64,000 nucleotides of DNA, taken from NCBI GenBank assembly GCA_023014485.1, contig JAJOZX010003206.1, positions 408,501-472,500 of the forward strand, written 5' to 3'. This document shows, in pieces, positions 40,135 to 50,094 of the stretch. The DNA comes from Bathynomus jamesi (Eukaryota; Arthropoda; Malacostraca; Isopoda; Cirolanidae). Positions within the stretch are counted from its first letter, which is position 1. The number at the start of each line of letters is the position of its first letter. The notes under the pieces are model-generated. The model did not search any database, had not been told where the DNA came from, and saw only the letters and a list, made by a program, of their open reading frames with translations. Made by a program: the position numbers and the translations under genes.

Positions 40135-43061
40135 TCATTTATATTTGAAAAGTTTTCTCCTACTTTTTTTAATTGCAAAGTCTTTGATCAGATCCTCAAA
40201 ACTAATCTTACGTAACACATCTGCTTCTATACTTAGTAGAGATAAGGCATCCAGCCTGCCTTGTTGCATAGTTGTTCTGTTGGTATTTTTAATATACTTC
40301 AACTGAGAAAATGAACGCTCAGCTGAGCAATTTGTGACCATTAATGTTAAAAATATACGAAAGGCAATTTCTACATTTGGGAAGGCACACTCAATATTGT
40401 CTTCTACAATTATTTTATAAAGTTCAGCATGACTGAATCTTGTTTTTACATTTTTTTTTGCACTGAACTTATGGCACACATATGAGTGAAACTGCTGAAG
40501 CTCAGCAGAGAAATTAGTGTTCAAGTCCTCTGGGTAAGCATCAATCATCTTTTTACAACCCTGAGAATACCTTTCAATTTCAGTAGATGATGAAGTGGTG
40601 ACATTATGTGGCACATCACTTAGAAAAGAAAATCTCTCTGCTATTTCTTTGTATATCTCTCCTCTTCTTCTCATCTCAGTTTCAAGTTTGTCAACAATTG
40701 TGTAAAAGGTGGTGATAAGAAATTTATCTCTGGCATTCAGATATACTTCTGGTGCATCTCCGTCATTGGATACCTTCTTTCTGATACGTTTGCGAGTTTG
40801 AGCTGCCTTGTAATCAACATCTGGTAGCATTTCCTTTGTAGCTGCTTCATATCTTTCAAATTCATCTCGTGAAGTGCACAGTTGGTCAGCTAATGATCCA
40901 TACAGATCTGCACATGTTTTTAAGTTCACATCCTTATTCTGTAGAACTTTGCTTACTCTATGAAAATTTTGCAAAATCTCATCCCAAAAATTCAACATAA
41001 AAACGAATTCTAGCTCTTGCATCTTATTTGCAATATTATTTGCTTCTCTTCTAGTGTCTCCCTTTTGTGACTGGTCTTCAGCTATACATTCTAACGCTTC
41101 TAAAATTTTAAGGAAAGATTTCAAAATTGCTGCTGTTGCCATAGCATGTGCCTCCCATCTGGTATCAGAGAGGGATTTTAAGACACTTTCATTTCCAATA
41201 CAACCTTTAAGAATTTCTCACCTGCTGGTTGAGGCTAAAAAAAAGGTATAGAGCAACTGCACTGTAGAGAAGAAATTAACCGCCTCTTGACAGCAGTCAA
41301 CAGCACTTCGGCCTACCAGATTTAGTGAATGGGCTGCACAGGGCACATATATAGCAAACTTGTTTGTTTCTAAAAATTTTTGCTGCATCCCCTTATAACG
41401 CCCAGACATGTTGGCAGCGTTGTCGTAAGATTGACCCCTACATTTTGAAAAGTTTAGCTTACAAACTTCACGTAAGTACTGCAACACCTGATTTGCCATT
41501 TCCTCACCAGTATGGCTTTTCATTTTCAGAAAGGTTAAAAAGCGTTCAATAGGCTGTCCATCTTTTAAGTACCTAAGTACAACACTTAACTGATCGATAT
41601 GTGATAGATCTGGTGTTGAATCAACTGACAAACTAAAATAACCAGAAGATTTTACTTCGTCAACAATGAGTGCGTGGACCTTTTGAGCCATTAGTTGAAT
41701 GAGTTCCTCACAGGTGGTTTTGGACAGGTAAGAAGGATTTCCTTTGCCAGAATTTCCATATTTCAAAATGTGACCTGCTAAAAATGGATCAAACCGGCTT
41801 ATGAGCTCAAGCAGCCCTAAAAAATTCCCATTCTGCAATGATCCAAATCTTTCTTCTGTTCCTCGAAAAGACAAGCCACGTTCAGCTAACGTACAAATAA
41901 CAGCTATGACACGCCTCAAGACATGTTCCCAGTAATCACACTCTTCCTGAATTTGTTTTTCCAACTGTTGTCCCAACCCCGCACCTTGTCTGCGAGTTAA
42001 GTATGTTAGCATAGAGTCTCGGTGAGTAGTGCTTTTTTCATGATGATCAATTACAATAGTATTTCGCCAGTCACTGAACCCTTCTCTTATAACAAAATGT
42101 GAGACATTTTTAGGAGCAAACAGTTTACAAACATAACAGTAAACTGATCCTGTTGATGGTGAATACAATAACCACTCTCTCTTGTATTTCTCACCATTGG
42201 CTTTTGTCCCAACGAAAGGTTTTTGTGAACAGTATCTTGCTGGTTTGCCACTACTGAAATGCCGGTAAGACTTGTCAAATGGCCCATTGTGGTGTTGACA
42301 GTCACTGGGTCCACAAGCAATCCAATAAGCCACATCATCAGCAGAGAAATCAAGCCACAACCCTGGATCTTTTGCTATATTTACTTCATCTTCTGCAGAC
42401 TGATTCATTTCACCACCATCACCATGGTCCACTAAACTTTCATTTTCAGCAATTATTTCAACCCCAGAATGTCTTGTAAAGCAACTTGAATAAACATTTG
42501 CAGTAGAGGTATCAAGAGAATTTACAGGCAAAGTGAGATCAGTAGTGAGACATGTGGTAGATGAACCTGCTTGTGACACCTCGGTGATTCCAACGTCATC
42601 ATATTTTGATTTTGAAGTGATCAAAGTGGTATTTGTGTCCACTTCTGATGACGGAGATTGGTTTTGATTCAGAATCGGTATATCATGTTGACGTTGTGGT
42701 CGTGGAACTTGTGTGAAGAAATCAGCAAAGCTGGGCACTTGCGGTTTTTTTTGCGGTACTGCGGTACTGCGGTACTACCGTGTTTGTCGGTACCGCGGAA
42801 AGTACCGCGGGAAATTTGAATGCGGTAGCGGTACTGCTGTACTTTCAGCGATCCTTTGCGGTACTGCGTTATGCGGTACCGGTTTGGTAGTGCGGTAGTA
42901 CCGCAGTACCGCAGTACCGCAAAAAAAACCGCAAGTGCCCAGCTTTGGAAATCAGTCAGCTTTGCAGTCTTGGACTCTAAATCCAAAGTCTTCTCTTGTT
43001 TCTCTTTTGATAGTTTTCGCTTTTGTGCACCACTTAACTGAACACGTTTCATCTTGGTTCT
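40135..43061 (-). pseudogene. hAT-1 transposase, ZMYM1/TTF-finger type
   Basis: The likely start is ATG near 43048 (MKRVQLSGAQKRKLSKEKQ). The frame is interrupted by the MITE (42726-42947), runs from 42725 to 41218, hits a TGA at 41216-41218 where a Trp is expected, and continues in the same frame to 40135. Domains: basic N-terminus; TTF-type zinc finger (ARYCSQKPF, YCYVCKLFAP, STTHRDSM); hAT core with SVDSTPDLSHIDQL (Asp), GQSYDNAANMSG (Asp) and CAAHSLNLVG; helical insert; C-terminal dimerisation region (TNCSAERSFSQLKYIKN, ALSLLSIEAD). The family cuts and pastes hAT elements and resembles vertebrate ZMYM1-like proteins. The MITE and the stop make this copy defective. Confidence 0.92.
42726..42947. 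mobile_element. 222-bp hAT MITE inside hAT-1
   Basis: Ends CAAAGCTGGGCACTTGCGG and CCGCAAGTGCCCAGCTTTG are perfect inverted repeats, with the perfect 8-bp duplication GAAATCAG (42718-42725 and 42948-42955). The deleted hAT-1 copy at 21128 shows the empty site. The interior is built of repeated GCGGTACT/AGTACCGC motifs. Its end shares GCTGGGCACTTGCG with hAT-2. Confidence 0.95.
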
Positions 43062-43099
43062 TGGGGTCTGTAAAATACAGAAATAAAAAGAATATTTTA

Positions 43100-44100
43100 T
43101 TTGTATATTATGTGGCAATCAACACAGTTACACATATCACAATCTTGGCTTTGTTCTTTTATTCTCAGAAAGACAAAATGGGAACCGTACACAACCAAAG
43201 TGGCAATTTAAATATAAGTGGCAATTAAATATAACTCAACCGAAATATCAACTCGAAATGTTGAATACAAATCAAATCGAAAGAAGGAACCAAAAGAAGG
43301 AACCGAAAGAAGGAACCGAAACCTATAAAATAAAAATACTTAACATTAGAATTAATAATACGCAATCTATAAAAATATCAATATTAACATTTCACTATTA
43401 ACGAGCCACATTTTATATTTACATTTATTTATTTATTTAAAACACAATATTTAATTATAGGAAATATGAACATTTGCTTAGGGCCTAAATTGTCCTAACT
43501 ACGTTTGATGTTATATATACATTACAAATTATTCACTCTGGTTATTACAATCTAAATTCTTTTATACTGTTATGACAATAGATAAATAAATTATAAAATA
43601 AAGATACGTGTATGATAAATATTGTTATATACAAATAAAGTACACTTCATAGACTTACCCTAGAGAAGAAGAGAGAGCAACAGATAAACTTCTTCAACGC
43701 TAATTAACTTAGGTCAGTATATCTTATTATTATAATGGCCGTGATAAAGATCACTTGATACAACAGCAATATAGAGAGTTTATAGTTTCTTTTATTTTAA
43801 TATTAATTTATATTACAATTCTATAAACCTAAATCTTTCTGTAAAACAATACCAAATGATTATGTAAAATATATATATGCACAAATCACACGTTCAGAAT
43901 AACTTCCTATAGCACACGAAAATATTTAATCTATGTATTTTTAATATGGCGCTCAAAGATTTGATATAAACAAAATAATAACGCAAAGCGTAAAGTGTGT
44001 GATTACAACGAAATATATTTATTCTCTCAAAAGGGTTGTTGTTCACTACAAATTCAAACAATGGAAAAAAATAAATACTATATATGAATATATATAATTC
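43100..44100 (-). other. hAT-1 5' region, non-coding
   Basis: AT-rich sequence between the transposase start and the right end, nearly identical to 21250-22310 in the deleted copy apart from small indels. AAGAAGGAACCRAA is repeated three times near 43280-43320. A donor-like site follows the first coding exon candidate. It probably holds the promoter and first intron. Confidence 0.6.
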
Positions 44101-44249
44101 AGTTTTCAACAGCTTATAGGCTATAAGCCGCGATTATAATAGTATAATAAATCCATGGTAAATCCGACAATGGAAAATTTCTGTGGTGCCCCCCTTCCCT
44201 TGATGCCCTAAGCACGGGCTTATTTTGCTTAATGGTTAATCCGGCCCTG

Positions 44250-46733
44250 GTTGTATGGAGTGGTACGGCTGGTAGCCACTCTCCTCTCATGGAGGAATTT
44301 CCATAGTTCATGTGACATAAAGGAAGACCCCCAGTCACTATGCACGAATGCTGGCATGCCAAAAATGGAGAACAATTGGCATAAGGACTTGATGACCGAA
44401 GATGAAGATAGATCGGGGGAAGGGAAAGCAAAAGGAAACCGTGAGAATTCGTCAATGATTACGAGAAGGTACTTGTTACCAGTTGAAGAAGGCAGAGGAC
44501 CTTTGAAATCAATATTGAGCCTCTCGAATGGTTGAGTTGCTTTAATTAGATGATCTGCTAGTGGTTTATAAAATCGAGGCTTGAGTTGCGCACATAGAGA
44601 GCAAGAAGCTGTCATTTTCTTTATATCATCCATTGAGTAAGGAAGATTGCAGCAACGGATGACATGAGCCATCCTAGTTACTCCAAGGTGAGAATCGTGC
44701 AATTGATATAATAGATCAGTTCCCGTAGCCGAATAATGACTGCGTGACAGTGCATCCGCGGCTACATTATCTCTACCAGGTCGGTAAACGATGTCGTAGC
44801 AGTAGGATGACAGTTCCAAGCGCCATCTCATTATCTTTTCATTCTTTATCTTTCCAGTCTCTCTGTTGTTGAACATAAATGCCACTGATTTTTGATCTAT
44901 AACGAACTGAAAGTGATGCCCAAGGAGATAGCGCTTCCATTTCCGCAATGCCTCAACAATGGCATAAGCTTCTTTTTCTATGGCAGAGTGATGTTGCTCT
45001 GATTTTGAGAGCGTTCTGGAGAAGAATGCGACAGGCCGTCCCACTTGATTTAGAGTAGCGGCTATCGCATGTTCAGACGCATCAGTCTCAACAACGAATG
45101 GAGAAGTAGAGTCTATAGCCATCACCACTGCATTCTGTATGTCTTGCTTCAATGACTGAAATGCAGCATTTGCATTACTGGAAAGAGGGAATTCTGTAGA
45201 TCGAGTGAGAGGATAAATCTTTTCCGAGAAATGAGGGATCCACTGTGAGTAGTAAGAGAACATGCCTAATGCTCGACGGAGCGACGGAAGGTCTGATGGG
45301 AGCGGTAGCTCCAGCAATGGTTTTATTCGTTCAGGATCTGGCTTCACAGTGCCCTTGCTAACATAATAACCAAAAAGATTGATTGATTGAGCAGAGAACA
45401 CGCTTTTATCTGTATTAAATGTAAGGTTGTATTTCTTGGAAGCAGCGAGAAAACAATCAAGATTCCTGTCGTGCTCCTGCTGAGTACGGCCACAAATAAT
45501 GACGTTATCAATATAGGCATAGGTAGCTCTTAGGTTTTCCTTAGCAATAACGTCATCGATAACACGCTGAAAACTCGCAACGCCATTGGTGACTCCAAAA
45601 AGTATTCTACGAAACTGGTACAGTCTTTGATTCGCTTCAAATGCAGTGTATATTCTTTCTTCTTCTTTGAGAGCTATCTGATGGTACGCACTTTTCAGGT
45701 CTAGAGTGCTGTAGAATCCATATTGGGAGATCTCTTTAACCATCTCATCAATGCGGGGCAATGGATAGGCATCGAGAAGAGTAAATCTGTTTATCGTCCG
45801 AGAATAATCGACAACCATTCTCTTTTTGTGTCGTTCGTTCGTTGTGACGAGAACCTGGGCACGCCATGGAGAAATGCTGGGTTCGATGATACCCTCCTTG
45901 AGAAGACGAGAGATTTCAGAATCTATGAATTTTGAATCTGATAGCGAATATCGTCGAGATTTATCTGCGATTGGTCGGCAGTCAGGCGTGAGGTAGGAAA
46001 ATAGAGAGGGTGGAGGCACCGACGCGGCAGCAAGACTACATAATTTGAGTGGAGGATGTGCACCATTAAACGCTATTTCCACTCGTTCATGCTCACCCAA
46101 AACATCATGCTCCAGTATTACATTAGCGCATAGATGCTTTAAAGCAGTGAATTTGACGTCTTGAAAAACATGAGTATCGTACTCAAGTTGTGCATGACAC
46201 ACACCAGCGGCCCTCGCTGAAAATGCTGTAGAAGCCATGGAAATGCTATTGGAGCAGGGAAGCAATTGCAAAGAATTGTGCAGACAAAACTCTGTGCAGA
46301 TGAAACTTTCCGAGCTTCCAGTGTCGACGAGAGCGTCGGCCGTTATGCCATTAATCTTTACTCGTAGGAGAGCTTTCGATAAACTGCCAGGAACTGATGC
46401 AGAAATTGTAACCAAATATGGAGCTGCCGCAGAGGTAGGTTTAGCAGCAGCAGATCGGCAGACTTTAGCGAAGTGTCCTTTTTTAGTGCACCGGCCACAA
46501 ACAGCCTCTCGAGCAGGGCATTTGTTCCGAGGGTGTCGAGGAAATCCGCAGAAGTAGCACTTCTGCACTACAGCAGCTGACATGGCAGAATCTTCAGGAG
46601 CGTCCGACTCAACTGGACTGTATTCTGATCGGTTAGATAAAGACGTTTTTGGCTTGTTTTCTGATTCGGCCATGGCAACAACAGATGAATGATAAGTGGG
46701 ATATGATTCGGCCTGTAGCTGTGCAGCGTCCAA
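44250..46733 (-). pseudogene. Gypsy-2 nucleocapsid, protease, reverse transcriptase, RNase H, integrase
   Basis: A frame of about 830 residues. Zinc knuckles: CYFCGFPRHPRNKC and CGRCTKKGHFAKVC. Protease: ALVDTGSSESFI. Reverse transcriptase: VDYSRTINRFTLLDAYPLPR, YSTLDLKSAYHQI (Asp) and AYIDNVIICG, so the YxDD box reads YIDN. RNase H: VVETDASEHAIAATL, EKEAYAIVEALRKWKRYL and AADALSRS. Integrase: HDSHLGVTRMAH, CSLCAQLKP, LNIDFKGPLPS (Asp) and VHSDWGSSFMS (Asp). It is cut at 44250 by hAT-1 just before the last catalytic Glu. The missing second Asp in the YIDN box may have killed polymerase activity. Confidence 0.93.
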
Positions 46734-47220
46734 GGCCCGAACCTGATCGTAGGCAGTTTAAAGATCTAAAGTTCTGTTTTCCAACAATCGCTGGCGAATC
46801 GCTGAGGATCGAAGTCCACTGATGAAGGAGTCACGAATGGAGTCATCACGACATTGCATTGCAGTACTGTCGCGAAAGTTGCAGTCACGACTGAGTTGTT
46901 TCAGTGCTTGGAGAAATGTATCGAGTGACTCCCCAGTCTCCTGTTTGCGGACTGCAAGCAAATGTCTAGCATAGTAGATTTCATTCTGAGGCTTTACGTA
47001 AATTCCTTCGAGGATAGCTATAGCGCCTTCATAGGTACTGCAGTCACCTATAAATTCATGGTGTAACATAGTTCACCAGAAGAGCCAATTTGTCCACAGT
47101 ATTGTCAGCTAATGATGAGAGGAAGTTATTGAATGTGCGGAACCAGTGATTCCATTCCTTAGCTGCATTAACACAGTTGGAGTCTGTATTAAATCTTTCA
47201 GGCCTCAGAAATTTTTCCAT
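46734..47220 (-). pseudogene. Gypsy-2 gag
   Basis: It starts with ATG at 47220 (MEKFLRPERFNTDSN) only 12 bp inside the PBS, frameshifts near 47069, continues to 46758 (LDTFLQALKQLSRDCNF, FISGLRSSAIRQRLLENRTL) and meets a TAA just before the 46733 frame. It closely parallels Gypsy-3 gag. Confidence 0.9.
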
Positions 47221-47231
47221 GATATGAATGA

Positions 47232-47405
47232 GTTGAATAAATTGTTATGAAAAGGCCAATGAATTCTACGTTTAGAGGCTTTATTCAACTAATTCAAACA
47301 TAATTCATAATCGAGATTACATCTGAAACAGAACAGAAATAATAATTAAACACAATGAAAACATAATAGCAGTTAGCAAAAGTAAGTAAAGTTAAATTTA
47401 CAACA
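47232..47405 (-). promoter_or_regulatory. Gypsy-2 5' LTR with possible self-priming site
   Basis: The LTR is 47243-47405. In element orientation it is followed directly by ATTTATTCAAC (plus-strand 47232-47242), which pairs with GTTGAATAAAG inside the same LTR (47279-47289) over 10-11 nt. No tRNA 3' end match is visible. The LTR site also contains AATAAA. Confidence 0.7.
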
Positions 47406-47736
47406 ATCATTTACCACTTTGCTAGAGAGAAGGTAAAGTACACTTCTAATTATGGAAATCTTTCAGTAAACAATTGTCTTGCCTGCATGGACTGGTACTG
47501 CATTTGTAAATTGTATGGTGATAGAATTAATATAATTAATTCGAAAAATAAAATGGTCATTTCCCTCTGAGTTGTTTATTCATACTGTATGTTTTGAATA
47601 GTGACTTGGACATATAATCAGTTTGCTTGTTATGTACACAAAAAACATTCATAATAAAATACTGAGTAAACAGGGGGGCCCATATACCAATCCTTCCCTG
47701 GGGCCCGTGGCAGCTCTCGGCGGACCTGCATGCCAC

Positions 47737-48060
47737 AGTCCATTTTGTCAGTTGTTAAAAATAAGAGTGCTAGTATCGGTGATAAGAATAATTATAGGCC
47801 AATAGCACTTGCAAATATACTTTCTAAGGTGTTACTATATGTTATCTACGAGTATAATAGGCGAAGTACTTTATACTTGCAGACTTATGACAATCAGTTT
47901 GTCTTTAGAATGAAACATGGCACTGACATGTGTAATTATATGTTAAAGGAAGCAGTCCTAAAGTATAAAATGTCAAATAGTAATGTATATTCCTGTTTTC
48001 TGGATGCATCAAAAGCATTTGATTGAGTTAACCATCACAAATCGTTTGTATGAAATTATT
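47737..48060 (+). pseudogene. LINE-1 reverse transcriptase start (right part)
   Basis: It continues 38717. The plus-strand frame reads ASIGDKNNYRPIALANILSK, GTDMCNYMLKEAV and YSCFLDASKAFD, which holds the first catalytic Asp of a non-LTR reverse transcriptase. A stop follows directly. The rest of the LINE is absent. Confidence 0.88.
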
Positions 48061-48119
48061 TAGATGTTAAAACGCAACCATGGACCAAAAAGATTTAGGT
48101 AATCTTTGGGTGTCCTCAT

Positions 48120-48345
48120 ATCTTCTTCTGCAGCATTATTAGTCCCATTTATATGGGGTCGCTGTTGCGGATACTTCTCCACTCAGCCCTATCCTGCGCC
48201 ATCTCCTTGGTCAGGTTCTTCTCGTTCATGTCCATCCTGATGCGATCTCTCCACCTCATCCTCGGTCTTCCTCTCTTTCTCCTCCCGGGCACTTCCATAG
48301 ATAACACCTTCCTCCCAACGTAGTTCTCGTCTCTTCTCATTACAT
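48120..48345 (-). pseudogene. LINE 3' end fragment
   Basis: On the minus strand, GRRKRGRPRMRWRDRIRMDM, LTKEMAQDRAEW and SIRNSDPI, the usual end of a non-LTR ORF2, followed by a tail with CCCATATAAATGGGACTAAT. This is a separate element from LINE-1. Confidence 0.85.
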
Positions 48346-48351
48346 GCCTGT

Positions 48352-48556
48352 TATTTTATTTTATTTGGTTGGGTTCAGAATCCCAACTGAGCCTTGAACG
48401 GCCAAGCTCTGAGGGGCTACTTCAACCTACAGCCCAAGTTAAGCTAGAATAAAACTTACAGACTTGGAGTTCCTATTAGGTCCTACCTCGGGGTTGCTGA
48501 CTCGATGTGGGCCTACCTTAGGCCTCAGTTGCATAAAATTAAGATAAAAAACAAAA
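48352..48556 (-). repeat. BEL-A/D/E family LTR fragment
   Basis: It begins TGTTATTTTATTTTATTTGG and follows the family LTR to ACAAAAGGGCTCC, where it is lost. There is no partner and no TSD. Confidence 0.85.
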
Positions 48557-49256
48557 GGGCTCCACTGTTAATATAAACAAACCACAAATACAATTACATG
48601 CAAAATTAAGATACAATTGATCTCTGCAGATTGTCACACATCTACTAGCTGCACAGTAACTTTAAATCTTTGGAACCTGTGGATCATTCTTCAGTACCAC
48701 TACCGTACTAATTTTAAGCAACATATGATTATCTCATCTCAAAATGTTTTACATGGATCTAGAGGATCTTAGTCGCTGCTTGTCTACTACTTATATATAC
48801 ACAGTGCCTTACATTAGTTTTGCAGACCCGAAGGATCAGGTTGTCTACTTTCTCATATGACTATATGTATTATAACCTGAATAATACAGCTCTACAATTA
48901 AGAGAAAAGGAGTAGGTGGGACTGTAAAGACTGTATAGAGCATTTGAATGTACACCCATTCAGGGTCTCCCATTTAAAGGTGTCTATGAGGCAAGTGACC
49001 ATACTGAGTCTTTCATTCATCACAGTGCTATGGAGGGCACCGCTCGGCAGAGAAATCTCTTTAAATGGGGGGGGGGAGGTATAAAGACAGAGAGTATCCC
49101 CTAACCCAAGATGCTGCCTCCCTACAGCCCATCACTCTGTGTGGGTGATGAGATTTACCCAAATAAAAAATAAACTACTGTGTATATATATGTATATGTG
49201 GGAGGGGTTCACAAACCTCTTCTCCACACCATTACCAGTTCCAACTAAACGTCATT
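48557..49256. other. No recognised feature
   Basis: About 700 bp without convincing coding sequence or terminal repeats. There is a G10 run at about 49068-49077. Confidence 0.5.
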
Positions 49257-49261
49257 ATCAG

Positions 49262-49863
49262 TGTTAGAAAATCTAGAAGAGGAAGAACCATTGTTGTCCC
49301 AAGGCGATATGATGACTAAGCTGATTGATGCAGCATTGCTTGTATATATTAAGTTAAGGTGTATATATATCCATCTCATAATTGTAAGGTTAGTGAAAAA
49401 TTCACTTAATAAGAGCTAGCATTTTTGGGCTCTTGTGGCATCAGTGTTTGGGACGCTGGTGGCATCATTTTGGGGCGCTGCGCGTCTTTTCTACTCGTTT
49501 GTGGGATGTCGTACGTACAGGGTGTGGTCTTGTAGAGAGCTCTCTTGCAATTCAGTTTGGTTGTTTAGATACAAGATTGTTGCACCGTGCAATAGTCCAG
49601 GTTGCGTTGTTGTTGCAAGGTTGAGAAAGAAGACCATAAATAGTACCCTTTTTGTTTACATTAAAATTCATGTAACTAAGGTCTAAGGTAGGCCCGCATC
49701 GAGTCAGCAACCCTGAGGTTACCCTGAGGTAGGACCGAATAGGATCTCAAATCCGTAAGTTTTAATTTAGCTTAACTTGGGCTTCAGGTAGAACTGGCCC
49801 TTTAGAATTTGGCCGTTCACGGCTCAGCTGGGATTTTGAACCCGACAAATAAATAAAATAACA
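49262..49863 (+). mobile_element. Solo LTR of the BEL-A/D/E family (602 bp)
   Basis: Complete LTR from TGTTAGAAAATCTAGAAGAG to AAAATAACA, flanked by the perfect 5-bp duplication ATCAG (49257-49261 and 49864-49868). The rest of the element was lost by LTR-LTR recombination. It provides a reference for the LTR ends. Confidence 0.95.
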
Positions 49864-50094
49864 ATCAGATACCTCTTTCAGTCATTAATTTATCTAGTTT
49901 ATTCTTAAAAGTCTCCAAAGTACTGTATAGGAACTCACAACTTCTTCATCTAAGCTATTCCAGAATTTTACTACTCTACTTGAAAAAATATGTTGTACTA
50001 ACTGTGATTTACATCTTTGCTGAAAAAGCTTAAGGCTATGGCCTCTTGTCCTATCATTGTGATCCTTTGTAAAAAGAGAGTGATCTATCATATC

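Larger units (their letters stand above)
39971..44249 (-). mobile_element. hAT-1, 4.3-kb hAT transposon inside Gypsy-2
   Basis: Ends CAGGGCCGGATTAAGACC and TTAATCCGGCCCTG are flanked by the perfect 8-bp duplication GTTGTATG (39963-39970 and 44250-44257). It carries a TTF-finger hAT transposase gene on the minus strand and, within it, a 222-bp MITE. It is the full-length relative of the deleted copy at 19953-22450. Confidence 0.95.
39013..47405 (-). mobile_element. Gypsy-2, Ty3/Gypsy element split by hAT-1
   Basis: Short LTRs of 161 and 163 bp (39013-39173 and 47243-47405) are flanked by the 5-bp duplication ATCAT (39008-39012 and 47406-47410). Gag-pol runs on the minus strand and is cut in the integrase by hAT-1. 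There is no tRNA-type primer site (see the 5' LTR entry). Confidence 0.92.
38726..47728. mobile_element. hAT-3, non-autonomous hAT element split by Gypsy-2
   Basis: Ends CAGGACCGCCGAGAGGGC and (inverse) CAGGTCCGCCGAGAG. CTTGCCAC (38718-38725) and CATGCCAC (47729-47736) form an 8-bp TSD with one mismatch, and LINE-1 resumes on the right. Without Gypsy-2 the element is only about 610 bp (38726-39012 plus 47406-47728) and has no transposase. Confidence 0.88.

Noticed and set aside
40135..43061. hAT-1 transposase as a domesticated ZMYM1-like host gene
   Set aside because: It sits within intact hAT ends and a perfect TSD and is broken by a MITE and a stop.
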